Positions 27,107 to 38,200 are shown, counted from the first letter of the stretch. The stretch is DNA of 64,000 nt from Ancylobacter polymorphus (GCF_030813495.1 NZ_JAUSUI010000006.1:404914-468913), one strand, 5' to 3'. Numbers and translations are program-made. The notes: generated by a model not told the origin, from the sequence alone.

Positions 27107-29719
27107 ATGGCGCATCCGGCCGACAACGGCGGGACGGGAGGCGACTGGCGCCGCGACGCGCGGGCCGGCATGCTTTCGCGCCCCTGGCGTCGGCAGCTGC
27201 GCCGCCTTGTGCGCCGTTCCGCGCGCCGCATGGCCGCGCTGCCGGGCGCTTCCCTTGCCCGCCTCGCGGTTCTGGCCGCCGCCACGCTTGCCGGCGGCGC
27301 GCTCGCCCTTTCCGGTGCGCGCGCCTATGCCCAGCCTGCCGGGGACGGCGTGTTCGCTGTGCTGGCGGTGCAGGACCCCAGCGCGCTGATCGGCCTCGCC
27401 CTCGTGGTCGGCCTCATCGTCTTCGCCGCCACCACCGCCATCGTGCATCTGCGCTACCGCCGGCAGTCGCTGCTGCGCGAGGCGGAAGCCTATGGCGAGA
27501 TCGCCCGGCTGGAAGCGCAGATCGACGAGGCGCGCGCGCTGCTGATGGCGGAGCCGCAGATCGTCGTGGTCTGGCGCGATCCCGCCGGCGAGCCGGAGAT
27601 CATCGGCAATACCCCCGCCTTTACCGGCGTGGTCGCGCCCGCCCGCATCCTCGCCTTCGGTTCCTGGCTGGTGCCGGCGGCGGCAAGCGAGATCGAGGCG
27701 GCGGTGGACCGGCTGCGGGCGCGCGGCACGCCGCTTACCGCCACGCTGGCGACGCAGGACGGGCGCTTCGTCGAGGCGGAAGGCCGCCCCGTCGGCTCGG
27801 CCGTGGTGCTGCGCCTGCGCGACATTACCGGCGTGCGGCTGGACCAGGCGCGGCTCGAAGTCGCCTATCGCGCCCTCGACGACGAGACCACGGCGCTGCG
27901 CGCGCTGCTCGACGCGCTGCCCGCTCCCGTCTGGGTCGGCGGCGAGGACGGAAAGCTGCGCTGGAGCAACGCCGCCTACGCCCATGCGGTGGAAGCGCGC
28001 GACGGGCACGACGCGGCCGCGCGCGACCTCTGGCTGCTCGACCAGCAGAGCCGGGCCAAGGCGCAGAAGCTGCACGCGGCCAGCCTGCCGTTCAAGTCGC
28101 GCCAGCCGGTGGTGATCGCCGGCACGCGGCAGGTGCGCGATGTGCTGGAAGTGCCGGTCGGCGGCGGCGCCGCCGGCATCGCGCTCGACGCCACCGAGGC
28201 GGAAACGGTGCGGGCCGAACTCGCCCATGTCATCGGCGCGCATCGCCGCACGCTGGACCAGCTCGCCACCGCGGTCGCCATCTTCGGCAAGGACCAGCGG
28301 CTGGTGTTTCACAATGCCGCCTATGCCAGCCTGTTCGAGCTCGACGCCGCCTTTCTCGACGACCGCCCGACCGACGGCGCGGTGCTCGACCGGCTGCGCG
28401 CGGCCCGGCGCCTGCCGGAACAGGCGGATTTCCGCGTCTGGCGCGAGGATCTGCACGCCGCCTACCGCGCCATCGAGCCGCGCGAGCACTGGTGGCACCT
28501 TCCGGGTGGGCGCACGCTGCGCGTCGTCACCGCCCCGAACCCGGAAGGCGGCGTCACCTATCTGTTCGACGAAGTGACCGAGCGCCTGGCGCTGGAAAGC
28601 CGCTTCAATTCGCTCACCCGCATCCAGAGCGAGACGCTGGACGCGCTGGCCGAGGCGGTGGCGGTGTTCGGCAGCGACGGCCGGCTCGGCCTGTCCAACT
28701 CCGCCTTCCAGCGGCTCTGGCGTCTCGACAAGGCCGGGCTCGGCGCCCACCCGCATATCGACGCGGTGGCCGAGGCCTGCCGGCGCCTGACCGCCGACGG
28801 CACGGCCTGGCGCAAGCTGCGCGCCGCCGTCACCGGCATCGACGCGCGGGTGCCGACCGAATTCCGCCTGGAGCGCAGCGACGGCATCATCCTCGACGGT
28901 TCCACCCAGCCGCTGCCGGATGGCGGCACGCTGGTGACGCTGCGCGACATCACCGACAGCGTGCAGGTGGAGCGCGCCCTGGTGGAGCGCAACGAGGCGC
29001 TGGTCGCCGCCGACCACCTCAAGAGCACGTTCGTCGGCCATGTCTCCTATGAGCTGCGCTCGCCGCTGACCACCATCATCGGCTTCGCCCAGTTGCTGGA
29101 CGACACCGGCATCGGCCCGCTCAACCCCAAGCAGCGCGCCTATGTGAACCACATCACCGAGAGTAGCGCGGCGCTGCTTGCCATCATCAACGACATTCTC
29201 GACCTCGCCACCATCGACGCCGGCGCGATGACGCTGGAACTCACCGATGTCGATCTGCGCGCGGCGATGGAGGCGGCGGCCGAAGGCGTGCGCGACCGCC
29301 TCGCCGAGGGCGGCATCCGCCTGTCCATCGAGCTGCCGCCCGCCGCCGGCACCTTCCGCGCCGATGCCAAGCGGGTGCGGCAGGTGCTCTATAACCTGCT
29401 CTCCAACGCCGTCGGCTTTGCGCCGGAGGGCTCCACCGTCACGCTCGCCGCCGAGCGGCGCGACGACAAGGTGGTGTTCCGCGTGCGCGACATGGGCCCG
29501 GGCATCCCGCCGGAAATCGGCGCGCGGGTGTTCGACCGTTTCGAGAGCCACACCGCCGGTTCGCGCCATCGCGGTGTCGGGCTCGGCCTGTCCATCGTGC
29601 GCTCGCTGGTGGCGCTGCATGGCGGTACGGTGAGCCTCAGCGCGGCGCCGGGCGGGGGCACGCTGGTGACCTGCATCTTCCCGCGCGCGGCGGATGCCGG
29701 CCGGGACGCGGCGGAGTAG
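27107..29719 (+). CDS. divL: DivL-type PAS sensor kinase with Tyr in the H-box
   Basis: 870 residues from the chosen ATG (GGGGGAGA upstream; a GTG at 27035 and an ATG at 27170 are alternatives). An Arg-rich N-terminus is followed by two membrane segments (near LARLAVLAAATLAGGALAL and LIGLALVVGLIVFAATTA). Several PAS-like domains follow (ALLDALPAPVWVGGEDGKLRW; QLATAVAIFGKDQRLVFHN; ALAEAVAVFGSDGRLGLSN). The HisKA box reads HVSYELRSPLTTIIGF: Tyr replaces the phosphorylated His. The HATPase has VRDMGPGIP and GVGLGLSIVRSLVALHGG. Caulobacter DivL carries the same substitution and controls CckA and cell-cycle signalling. The position next to tsaE also fits divL. Confidence 0.85.
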   Translation: MAHPADNGGTGGDWRRDARAGMLSRPWRRQLRRLVRRSARRMAALPGASLARLAVLAAATLAGGALALSGARAYAQPAGDGVFAVLAVQDPSALIGLALVVGLIVFAATTAIVHLRYRRQSLLREAEAYGEIARLEAQIDEARALLMAEPQIVVVWRDPAGEPEIIGNTPAFTGVVAPARILAFGSWLVPAAASEIEAAVDRLRARGTPLTATLATQDGRFVEAEGRPVGSAVVLRLRDITGVRLDQARLEVAYRALDDETTALRALLDALPAPVWVGGEDGKLRWSNAAYAHAVEARDGHDAAARDLWLLDQQSRAKAQKLHAASLPFKSRQPVVIAGTRQVRDVLEVPVGGGAAGIALDATEAETVRAELAHVIGAHRRTLDQLATAVAIFGKDQRLVFHNAAYASLFELDAAFLDDRPTDGAVLDRLRAARRLPEQADFRVWREDLHAAYRAIEPREHWWHLPGGRTLRVVTAPNPEGGVTYLFDEVTERLALESRFNSLTRIQSETLDALAEAVAVFGSDGRLGLSNSAFQRLWRLDKAGLGAHPHIDAVAEACRRLTADGTAWRKLRAAVTGIDARVPTEFRLERSDGIILDGSTQPLPDGGTLVTLRDITDSVQVERALVERNEALVAADHLKSTFVGHVSYELRSPLTTIIGFAQLLDDTGIGPLNPKQRAYVNHITESSAALLAIINDILDLATIDAGAMTLELTDVDLRAAMEAAAEGVRDRLAEGGIRLSIELPPAAGTFRADAKRVRQVLYNLLSNAVGFAPEGSTVTLAAERRDDKVVFRVRDMGPGIPPEIGARVFDRFESHTAGSRHRGVGLGLSIVRSLVALHGGTVSLSAAPGGGTLVTCIFPRAADAGRDAAE

Positions 29720-29723
29720 GGCG

Positions 29724-31400
29724 ATGATCGACAGCCGCAACACGGGTTCCGTTCCCACCTCGCCGGTGGCGCATTGGGACGTGGTGCTGCCGGACGAGAC
29801 CGCCACCGGTCGCCTCGCCATGGACCTCGCCGCGCTGCTGCGGCCGGGCGATCTGGTGACGCTCGGCGGCGATCTCGGTGCCGGCAAGACCACGCTGGCG
29901 CGGGCGGTCATCCGCGAACTGGCGGGCGACCCCAACCTCGAAGTGCCGAGCCCGACCTTCACCCTGCTGCAGGCCTATGACCTGCCGCGCCACCGCGTGG
30001 TGCATGCCGACCTCTACCGCCTCGGCGATTCCTCCGAGCTCGACGAGCTCGGCTGGAGCGAGCAGACCGACGGGGCGGTGACGCTGGTGGAATGGGCCGA
30101 GCGCGCCGAGGGCGCCGTGCTGCGGCCCGACCGGATGGAAGTGCACATCACCCTGCCCACCGAGGGCGCGGAGAAGATGCGCCGGGTGCGCCTGCTCGGC
30201 TATGGCCGCATGGCGGGGGCGCTCTACCGCATGAAGGCGATACGCGCACTGATCGACCAGGTCGGCTTCGGCCCGGCGCAGCGCCGCTTCCTGCAGGGGG
30301 ACGCCTCCGCGCGCTCCTATGAGCGGCTGATCGGCGCCAAGCGCAACGCCGTGCTGATGAATTCCCCGCGCCGGCCGGACGGCCCGCCGGTGCATAACGG
30401 CAAGCCCTACAGCGCCATCGCCCATCTCGCCGAGGATGTGAAGCCCTTTGTCGCCATGGCGCGGGCACTGCGGGCGCGCGGCTTCTCCGCACCGGCGATC
30501 TATGGCGGCGATCTCGATGCCGGGCTCCTGGTGATAGAGGACCTCGGCCATGAGGGCGTGCTCGACGGCACGCCGCCCGCCCCGGTGCCGGAGCGCTACG
30601 AACTGGCGGTGGACGTGCTGGCGGCGCTGCACGCGCAGGACCTGCCCTCCACCGTCGCCGTCACCACCGGCCTCGACCACCACATACCGACCTATGATCT
30701 CGACGCGCTGCTGATCGAGGTCGAATTGCTGCTCGACTGGTACCTGCCGCATTCCGGCGGAAGGCTGTCGCCCGATGCCCGCCGCTCCTTCCGCCAGCTG
30801 TGGACGGCGGCGCTGGCGCCCTCGCTGGCGCAGAAGCCGGTCTGGGTGCTGCGCGACTACCATTCGCCGAACCTGATGTGGCTGCCCCAGCGCGCCGGGC
30901 TGGCGCGGGTCGGGCTGCTGGATTTCCAGGACGCGGTGATGGGCCCGCCGGCCTATGATGTCGTCTCGCTGGCGCAGGACGCGCGCGTCGACGTGCCCGA
31001 AGCGCTCGAACTGGCTTTGCTCTCGCGCTATGCGAAAGCGCGGCGCACCGCCGATCCCACCTTCGACACCAAGGGTTTCGCCGCCTCCTATGCGGTGATG
31101 GGCGCACAGCGCGCGACCAAAATCCTCGGTATCTTCACCCGGCTGAACCAGCGCGACCGCAAGCCGGTCTATCTCAAGCACCTGCCGCGCATCTGGAACT
31201 ATCTGGAACGCTGCCTGTCCTTCCCCGAGCTGGGCGGGCTGGCGAGCTGGTACAAGGACCATGTGACAGCGCCCGGCGCCTCGCGGCTGCCGCCCGGCGT
31301 GCGCCCGGCCGTGTTCCCGGTCGCCAAACCGGCGGCGGCTGCGCCTATTGCCACGCCAGCGCCCGCTTCCACCCCGCCGAATGAGTCCGGCCGTTCATGA
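29724..31400 (+). CDS. Fusion of TsaE (tRNA t6A ATPase) and AmgK (MurNAc/GlcNAc kinase)
   Basis: 558 residues in two parts. Residues about 15-165 are TsaE: GDLGAGKTTLARAVI (P-loop), PSPTFTLLQAY and HADLYRLGDSSELDELGW; this ATPase supports t6A modification of tRNA. Residues about 175-530 are an aminoglycoside-phosphotransferase fold: RRFLQGDASARSYERL, VLVIEDLGH-like ATP region, catalytic loop VLRDYHSPNLMW and metal site LLDFQDAVMG. With murU directly downstream (stop overlapping its start) this half is AmgK, which phosphorylates the anomeric carbon of MurNAc in peptidoglycan recycling. A Pro/Ala-rich tail ends the protein. Confidence 0.9.
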   Translation: MIDSRNTGSVPTSPVAHWDVVLPDETATGRLAMDLAALLRPGDLVTLGGDLGAGKTTLARAVIRELAGDPNLEVPSPTFTLLQAYDLPRHRVVHADLYRLGDSSELDELGWSEQTDGAVTLVEWAERAEGAVLRPDRMEVHITLPTEGAEKMRRVRLLGYGRMAGALYRMKAIRALIDQVGFGPAQRRFLQGDASARSYERLIGAKRNAVLMNSPRRPDGPPVHNGKPYSAIAHLAEDVKPFVAMARALRARGFSAPAIYGGDLDAGLLVIEDLGHEGVLDGTPPAPVPERYELAVDVLAALHAQDLPSTVAVTTGLDHHIPTYDLDALLIEVELLLDWYLPHSGGRLSPDARRSFRQLWTAALAPSLAQKPVWVLRDYHSPNLMWLPQRAGLARVGLLDFQDAVMGPPAYDVVSLAQDARVDVPEALELALLSRYAKARRTADPTFDTKGFAASYAVMGAQRATKILGIFTRLNQRDRKPVYLKHLPRIWNYLERCLSFPELGGLASWYKDHVTAPGASRLPPGVRPAVFPVAKPAAAAPIATPAPASTPPNESGRS

Positions 31401-32116
31401 CCGACATCACCACCGCCATGGTGCTCGCCGCCGGCCTCGGCACGCGCATGCGCCCGATCACCGATCGCCTGCCCAAGCCGATGGTCGAGGTCGGCGGGCG
31501 GGCGATGATCGACTTCGCGCTGGACAGCCTGGCGGAAGCCGGCGTCACCACCGCCGTGGTCAATCTCCACGCCCATGCCGACCTTTTGCAGCGCCATCTC
31601 GAAGGGCGCACCCGCCCGCGCATCGTGCTGTCGGACGAGCGCGGCGAATTGCTGGAAACCGGCGGCGGCATCGTCAAGGCGTTGCCGCTGCTGGGCGACG
31701 CGCCCTTCTTCGTGATGAACGCCGACACGGTGTGGATCGAGGGCATCCGCCCCAATCTGCGCAGTCTCGCCAACCGCTTCGACCCGGAGGCGATGGATAT
31801 CTGCCTGCTGCTGGCGCCGGCGGCGACCTCCATCGGCTATGAAGGGCGGGGCGATTTCCTCATGGACGGGCTCGGCCGGCTCACCCCGCGCCCGGAGCGA
31901 CTCACCGTGCCTTTCGTCTATGCTGGCGCGGCGGTGGTGTCGCCGGCCCTGTTCGAGGCCGCGCCGCAGGGGGCGTTCTCGCTGAACCGGCTGTTCCGCC
32001 GCGCCGCCGAGGCCGGTCGGCTGTTCGGCCAGCGCATGGAAGGGGTGTGGATGCATGTCGGCACGCCGGAAGCCATCGCCGAGGCCGAAGAGGCCATTGC
32101 GCGCTCCAAGGACTGA
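31397..32116 (+). CDS. murU: N-acetylmuramate alpha-1-phosphate uridylyltransferase
   Basis: 239 residues. The nucleotidyltransferase signature MVLAAGLGTRMRPITDRLPK is at the N-terminus, with FVMNADTVWIEG as metal site and a late MHVGTPEAIAEAE typical of MurU. It converts MurNAc-1-phosphate to UDP-MurNAc, bypassing de novo synthesis and fosfomycin-sensitive MurA. The ATG overlaps the TsaE-AmgK stop by 4 bp, so kinase and uridylyltransferase are cotranslated. Confidence 0.92.
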   Translation: MTDITTAMVLAAGLGTRMRPITDRLPKPMVEVGGRAMIDFALDSLAEAGVTTAVVNLHAHADLLQRHLEGRTRPRIVLSDERGELLETGGGIVKALPLLGDAPFFVMNADTVWIEGIRPNLRSLANRFDPEAMDICLLLAPAATSIGYEGRGDFLMDGLGRLTPRPERLTVPFVYAGAAVVSPALFEAAPQGAFSLNRLFRRAAEAGRLFGQRMEGVWMHVGTPEAIAEAEEAIARSKD

Positions 32117-32146
32117 GGGCATGGCAGACCGCCGGGGCGCGCGCGG

Positions 32147-35100
32147 ATGAGCACGGACGCGCCGCGCCGCCATCCGCGGCTGTTCTCGATTCCCTCCTCC
32201 GCGCCCTTCGTCGCCGTGCTGGCCGACGCGCTGCTCGACGGTGTTCTGGTGGAAGGCTTCGCCCCGCGCGGCGATCCGCTGCGTCTTGCCACCGCCACCA
32301 TCTATCTGCCGACCCGCCGTGCCGGGCGCCTGCTGGCCGAGGCGTTGCGCCAGCGCATGGGGGCGGGGGTGACGCTGCTGCCGCGCATCGTGCCGGTCGG
32401 CGATGTCGACGAGGACGCGCTGGCCTTCGCCGAGACCTTCACCGATCCGCCCCGCGCCGTGCCGCCGACCACCCGCCGGCTGGCGCTGGCGAGCCTGATC
32501 CGGCTGTGGCGCCGGGCGCTGGCGGGCGATGACGGGCGCACCGCCGTCGCCGCCGGGCCGGGCGCGGAATTCGCCCTTGCCGACGAGCTGGCGCGGCTGA
32601 TCGACGAGATGGCGGCACAGGAAGTGCCGTGGGAACGCCTCGACACGCTGGTGCCCGGCGAGCACGACCGCTACTGGGACATGGCGCTCGACTTCCTCAA
32701 GATCGCCCGCGCTTTCTGGCCGAGCTTCCTGGAGGAGCAGGGGCAGGTGGACGCGGCGGTGCGGCGCGACCAGCTGATCGCCGCCGAGGCGGCGCGGCTG
32801 GCGAACACGCCCGAGGGCGGCCCGGTCATCGCCGCCGGCTCGACCGGCTCCATGCCCGCCACCGCCCGGCTGCTGGCGACGGTGGCGCATCTGCCGCGCG
32901 GCGCCGTTGTGCTGCCGGGGCTGGATTTCGCCCTCGATGAGCCCTCCTGGGCGGGGCTGACCGACGAGGAGACCAGCGCCCCGAGCCACCCGCAATACGG
33001 CCTCGCCTTGCTGCTGAAGCGGCATATGCGCGTGCCGCGCGAGGCGGTGCGCGAGCTGGCGCCATCCGCCCCGCATGGGCGCGAGCATCTTCTGTCCGAG
33101 GCGCTGCGCCCCGTCGCCTCCACCGAGCAATGGGCGAGCCTTTCCGACCGGCTCGGTCCCGCCGCCATCGACGCCGCGCTCGCCGAGGTGAGCGTGATCG
33201 AGGCGGAGGATGCGCGCGAGGAAGCGCTCGCCATCGCTCTTGCGCTGCGCGAGGCGCTGGAAGTGCCCGGCCGCACCGGCGCGCTCATCACCCCCGACCG
33301 TGACCTCGCCCGCCGGGTGGCGGCGGAGCTGCTGCGCTTCGAGGTCGCCATCGACGATTCCGCCGGCGAGCCGCTGTCCGAGAGCGGGCCGGGGCGCTTC
33401 GCCCGGCTGGTGGCCGATGCCTGCCGCGACGCGCTGGCGCCGCTGCCGCTTTCCGCCTTGCTGCGCCATCCGCTCGCCCGCTTCGGAATGGAGCGCGCCC
33501 GCCTCGACGCGGGCGCCGATGCGCTGGAAATGATGGTGCTGCGCGGCCCGCGCCCGGGCGCCGGGGCGCAAGGGCTGACCGAGGCGGTGGCCGGGTTCGA
33601 TCCGGCGGACTTCCACCCGCGCGACCCCCGCGCCCGGCTGGGCGAGGAGCGCCGCACGCTGGCCGAGGCGCTGGCGGGCCGCCTCGCCGCCGCCCTCGCT
33701 CCGCTGCTGGCGCTGGGCGAGGGCGAACACCCCTTCGCCGCCCTGCTGGAGGCGCACCGGGCCGCTATCGCCGCCGCGTGGAGCGGACCGGAGGCCGAGG
33801 GGCCTGCGATCGACTCGCCTGCCGAGGCGACGGCGCTGGCCGAACTCGCCCGCGCCTTCGAGGCGCTGGGGGAGGGTGCCGCCCATGCGCCTGCCATGAC
33901 GCTGGCCGATTATGCCGCCGCGCTGGTGCTGCTGCTCTCCAGCCAGCCGGTGCGCCCGCCGCTGGTGCCCGGCGCGCGCCTGCGCATTCTAGGGCCCCTG
34001 GAAGCCCGTCTCGTCGGCGTCGACCGCGTGGTGCTGGCCGGGCTGGTCGAGGGCACCTGGCCGAACGCGGTGCGCGCCGACCCCTGGCTCAGCCGGCCGA
34101 TGCGCGCCGCGCTGGGGCTGGAAGCGCCGGAGCGGCGCATCGGCCTTTCTGCGCACGACTTCGCGCAGGGCTGCGGTGCGCCGGAGCTGGTGCTGTCCTA
34201 TCCGCGCAAGCTGGGCGGGGCGCCGACCGTGCCCTCGCGCTTCCTGCAGCGCCTCGCGGCGGTGAGCGGAGAGGCGCGCTGGAAGGCGGCCATCGCCCGC
34301 GGCGACCGCTTCCGCCGCCTCGCCGGCTTCATCGAGGAAGAGCCGCCCGCCGCCCGCATCACTCGGCCGGAGCCGGCACCGCCGGTGGAACTGCGGCCCA
34401 AACAGCTCAGCGTCACCGAGATCGAGACCTGGCTGCGCGACCCCTACACGATCTATGCCCGCCATGTCCTTAGCCTCGCCCCGCTCGACGGGCTTGATGA
34501 GGCGCCGGGGGCGGGTGAGCGCGGCAGCGCCATTCACGACGCGCTGGGCACGTTTGCGCAGGCGTTCCCGGAGGCGCTGCCGGCCGAGCCCGAGGCGGCG
34601 CTGCTCGCCTTCGGCCGGCGCGCTTTCGCGCCGCTGGAGCGCTTTCCCGCCGAGCATGCTTTGTGGTGGGCGCGGTTCGAGCGGCTGGTGCCGCGCCTCA
34701 TCGGCTGGGAACGTGCCCGCCGCACCCGGACGCGGCGAGTGTTCGCGGAGAAATATGGCCGGCTGCCACTGGCCGGCGGGCGCTTCACCCTCACAGGCCG
34801 CGCCGATCGTATCGAGCAACTGGCTGACGGCGGGCTGGCGATAATCGACTTCAAGACCGGCGCGGTGCCGACCGCCAAGCAGACGGCGGTGCATTATTCC
34901 CCGCAGCTGCCGCTGGAAGCGGCGATGGCGGCGGCCGGCTGCTTCCCCGACGTGCCGGGCGAGGAGGCGGCCGGGCTCGTCTATGTCCGCCTCGGCACGG
35001 CCGAGGTAAAAGAGGTGAACGCGGTGGACAAGGACACCACCGCCGCCGGCCTCGCGAGCGACACGCTGGCGCGGCTGCAGACGCTGATTGCCGCCTTCGA

Positions 35101-35218
35101 GAATCCGTCGCGTGGCTATGCCTCGCTGGCGCGGCCGATGTTCGGCGGGCGCTATGGCGATTACGACCATCTGGCGCGGGCCAAGGAATGGTCCACCGGC
35201 GGGGAGGGCGAGGAATGA
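32147..35218 (+). CDS. addB: Double-strand break repair protein AddB
   Basis: 1023 residues, alphaproteobacterial AddB length. It has YLPTRRAGRLLAEAL near the N-terminus, an inactive helicase-like middle with RVVLAGLVEGTWPN, and a C-terminal RecB-type nuclease with QLSVTEIETWLRDPYTIYAR and the catalytic LAIIDFKTGAVPT (about residues 900-912). It acts with AddA as helicase-nuclease that processes DNA ends for RecA. The start lies 30 bp after murU and the stop overlaps addA. Confidence 0.94.
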   Translation: MSTDAPRRHPRLFSIPSSAPFVAVLADALLDGVLVEGFAPRGDPLRLATATIYLPTRRAGRLLAEALRQRMGAGVTLLPRIVPVGDVDEDALAFAETFTDPPRAVPPTTRRLALASLIRLWRRALAGDDGRTAVAAGPGAEFALADELARLIDEMAAQEVPWERLDTLVPGEHDRYWDMALDFLKIARAFWPSFLEEQGQVDAAVRRDQLIAAEAARLANTPEGGPVIAAGSTGSMPATARLLATVAHLPRGAVVLPGLDFALDEPSWAGLTDEETSAPSHPQYGLALLLKRHMRVPREAVRELAPSAPHGREHLLSEALRPVASTEQWASLSDRLGPAAIDAALAEVSVIEAEDAREEALAIALALREALEVPGRTGALITPDRDLARRVAAELLRFEVAIDDSAGEPLSESGPGRFARLVADACRDALAPLPLSALLRHPLARFGMERARLDAGADALEMMVLRGPRPGAGAQGLTEAVAGFDPADFHPRDPRARLGEERRTLAEALAGRLAAALAPLLALGEGEHPFAALLEAHRAAIAAAWSGPEAEGPAIDSPAEATALAELARAFEALGEGAAHAPAMTLADYAAALVLLLSSQPVRPPLVPGARLRILGPLEARLVGVDRVVLAGLVEGTWPNAVRADPWLSRPMRAALGLEAPERRIGLSAHDFAQGCGAPELVLSYPRKLGGAPTVPSRFLQRLAAVSGEARWKAAIARGDRFRRLAGFIEEEPPAARITRPEPAPPVELRPKQLSVTEIETWLRDPYTIYARHVLSLAPLDGLDEAPGAGERGSAIHDALGTFAQAFPEALPAEPEAALLAFGRRAFAPLERFPAEHALWWARFERLVPRLIGWERARRTRTRRVFAEKYGRLPLAGGRFTLTGRADRIEQLADGGLAIIDFKTGAVPTAKQTAVHYSPQLPLEAAMAAAGCFPDVPGEEAAGLVYVRLGTAEVKEVNAVDKDTTAAGLASDTLARLQTLIAAFENPSRGYASLARPMFGGRYGDYDHLARAKEWSTGGEGEE

Positions 35219-38200
35219 GCGACATCACCGAGCTTGCCCCCGGCGCGCTGCGGGCGGCCACCATGCTGCAGACCTCCGCCTCCGACCCGATGTTCTCGGC
35301 CTGGGTTTCGGCCAATGCCGGCTCCGGCAAGACCCATGTGCTGGCGCGGCGGGTGATCCGCCTGCTCATGCGCGGGGTAAAGCCGGGGCGGATTCTCTGC
35401 CTCACCTATACCAAGGCGGCCGCCGCCAACATGGCGAACCGCGTGCTCGGCGAATTGCGCCGCTGGACGACGCTGGACGACGGCGCGCTCGACGCCGAGA
35501 TCGTCCGCACCGATGGCGGCGAGCCCGGCCCGTTGCGCCGGGCGCAGGCGCGGCGGCTGTTCGCGCAGGCGCTGGAAACGCCGGGCGGGCTGAAGATCCA
35601 GACCATCCACGCCTTTTGCGGCGCGCTGCTGCACGCCTTCCCCTTCGAGGCCGGCGTGCCCGCCGGCTTCGGCGAGCTGGAGGAGGCGGCGCGGCTGGAG
35701 CTGCTGGCGCGGGTGCGGGCGGAGGTGGTGCTGCAAGCCGCCGGGGCCCCGGCGAGTGCGCTGGGTCAGGCGCTGGCGCTGATCGTCGGCCAGACTTCCG
35801 ACGCGGGCATCAACGATCTGCTGAAGGAACTGGTGGCCGACGCCCCGGCTCTGGCGGCGAGCGAGGACGATCTCGCCCGCGCCGTCGGGCTCGACGCGCC
35901 CGTCGCCTCCGCCGATATCGAGCGGGCGATCATCGAGGCGGCGCTGATCCCGCGCGGGGCGTGGCTCGGGCTGGCGGAGGCGCTGCTGCTGGAGGGCGGC
36001 AATTGCGCCAAGCGCGGGCAGGCGCTGCGCGCCGCCGTGCTGGCGCCTGACGAGGCGGTGGCGGAGACCTATGCCGGCGTGTTTCTCAAGGAGGATGGCG
36101 AACCTTATTCCGACGGGCAGTTCGGCAACGCGGCGGCGCGGGCGAAATACCCGCAATTGATCGCCGAGCGCGACCGCATCGCCCCGCTGGCGCGACAGCT
36201 GGCTGCGGCCCGCGCCTTCGAGCGCAGCCGGGCGGTGCTGATCCTCGGGCGCGAGGCGGCGCGGCGCTATGAGCGCGCCAAGGCGGCGCGCGGCGTGCTC
36301 GACTTCGCCGATCTCGTCAACGCCGCCCGCCGGCTGCTCGCCTCCGGCGCCTCGGCCTGGGTGCATTACAAGCTCGACCAGGGCATCGACCATGTGCTGC
36401 TGGACGAGGCGCAGGACACCAGCCCGGAGCAATGGGAGGTGATCCGCCCGCTGGTGGCGGAGTTCTTCGCCGGCATGGGCGCGCGCGAGGAGGGGAGGCT
36501 GCCGCGCACGCTGTTCGTGGTCGGCGACGAGAAGCAGTCGATCTTCTCTTTCCAGGGCGCCGATCCCCGTCGCTTCGACACGGTGCGGCGCGAATTCGAG
36601 GCGGCGGGCGGTGCCGGCTTCGTGCATGTGGAGCTTCAGCACTCCTTCCGCTCGGCGCCGGGCATATTGGAGGCGGTGGACGCGGTGTTCGGCCGTGAGG
36701 CCTCCTATCGCGGCCTTTCCGCCGAGGCCAAGCCGCCGGTGCACGCGCCGATCCACGCCGCGCTGCCGGCGCTGGTGGAGATGTGGGAACCGGAGGCGCC
36801 AAGCGAGAAGGTGGATGTCGACGCCTGGCAGCGCCCGCTCGACGCGCCCGGCGCCGACGACCCCAAGGGACGGCTGGCGAAGAAGATCGCCGCCCATATC
36901 GCCGCCCGCATCTGCGAAGGCTTTCCCGTCACCGGCCGCCACGGCACGCGCCCGGCGCGGCCGGGCGATTTCCTCATCCTCGTGCGCCGGCGCGACGGGC
37001 TGTTCACCTCCATCATCCGCGAGCTGAAACAGGCCCGGGTGGAGGTGGCCGGCGCCGACCGGCTGGTGGTGGCCGAGCATATCGCGGTCATGGACCTGAT
37101 GGCGTTGGGCGACGCGCTGCTCGCCCGTGACGACGAACTGGCGCTGGCGAGCGTGCTGAAAAGCCCGCTTTTCGGCTTCGACGACGATGACCTCATGAAG
37201 CTGGCGCCCGGCCGCGACGGGCTGCTGGAAGACACGCTGGCCGCGCGCGCGGCTGAGAACCGGAAATGGCGCGCCGCCGCGATGAGGCTGGCGCGGCTGC
37301 GCGACGAGGCGCGGCGGCTGCGGCCGTTCGATTTCTACACCCGCGTGCTCGGGCGCGAGCGCGGCCGCGCCGCCATGCTCGCCCGGCTGGGGCCGGAGGC
37401 GGCGGACGCGCTCGACGAGATGCTGGCGCTGGCGCGGTCCTATGAGAGCCTGGAGGCGCCCTCGCTCGCGGGGTTCTTGGCCTTTCTGCGGCGCGGCGGC
37501 GCCGAGGCCAAGCGCGACATGGAAGCCGGGCGCGACGAGGTGCGGGTGATGACCGTGCACGGCGCCAAGGGGCTGGAAGCGCCCTATGTCATTCTCGCCG
37601 ACACCACGTCGGGGCCGATGACCCGTCGCAGCGCCGGGCTGCTGCGGGTGGAACTGCCCGACGGGCGCCGTGTGGCGCTGCACGCTCCGGCCAAGAAGGG
37701 CGACACGCCCGCCATGGCCGCCGCCCGCCAGCGTGGCGACGACGCCCAGCAGGACGAGTATCGCCGCCTGCTCTATGTCGCGCTGACCCGCGCCGAAACC
37801 GCGCTGGTGCTGTGCGGGGCGGATGGCGCCCGCCAGCGCCCGGCCGATTGCTGGTATGACCTCGTGCGTGGCGCGCTGGAGCCGGAGGCTTTGGAAGTCC
37901 CCGCCAGCGGCTTTGCCGGCACGGTGCTGCGCTGGCGCGCCGGTGCGGCGGACGCGGCGCTGCCACCGCTGCCTGTCCCCCCGCCGCCCGCCGGTGCCGC
38001 CGAGGAGCGCGAGCGGGCGCGGGCGCTGGCCCGGCCGGTGCGCGAGGCGCAGGCACCGGCGAGCCTGCGCCCCTCTGCCACCGATGTTTTCGGCCCCGCG
38101 CCCACCGGCGATGCCGCCCGCGCGCTGGAACGCGGCGACCTGCTGCACCGGCTGATGGCGGCGCTGGCGCCGCTGCCGGAAGCCGTGCGCGCCGAGCCGG

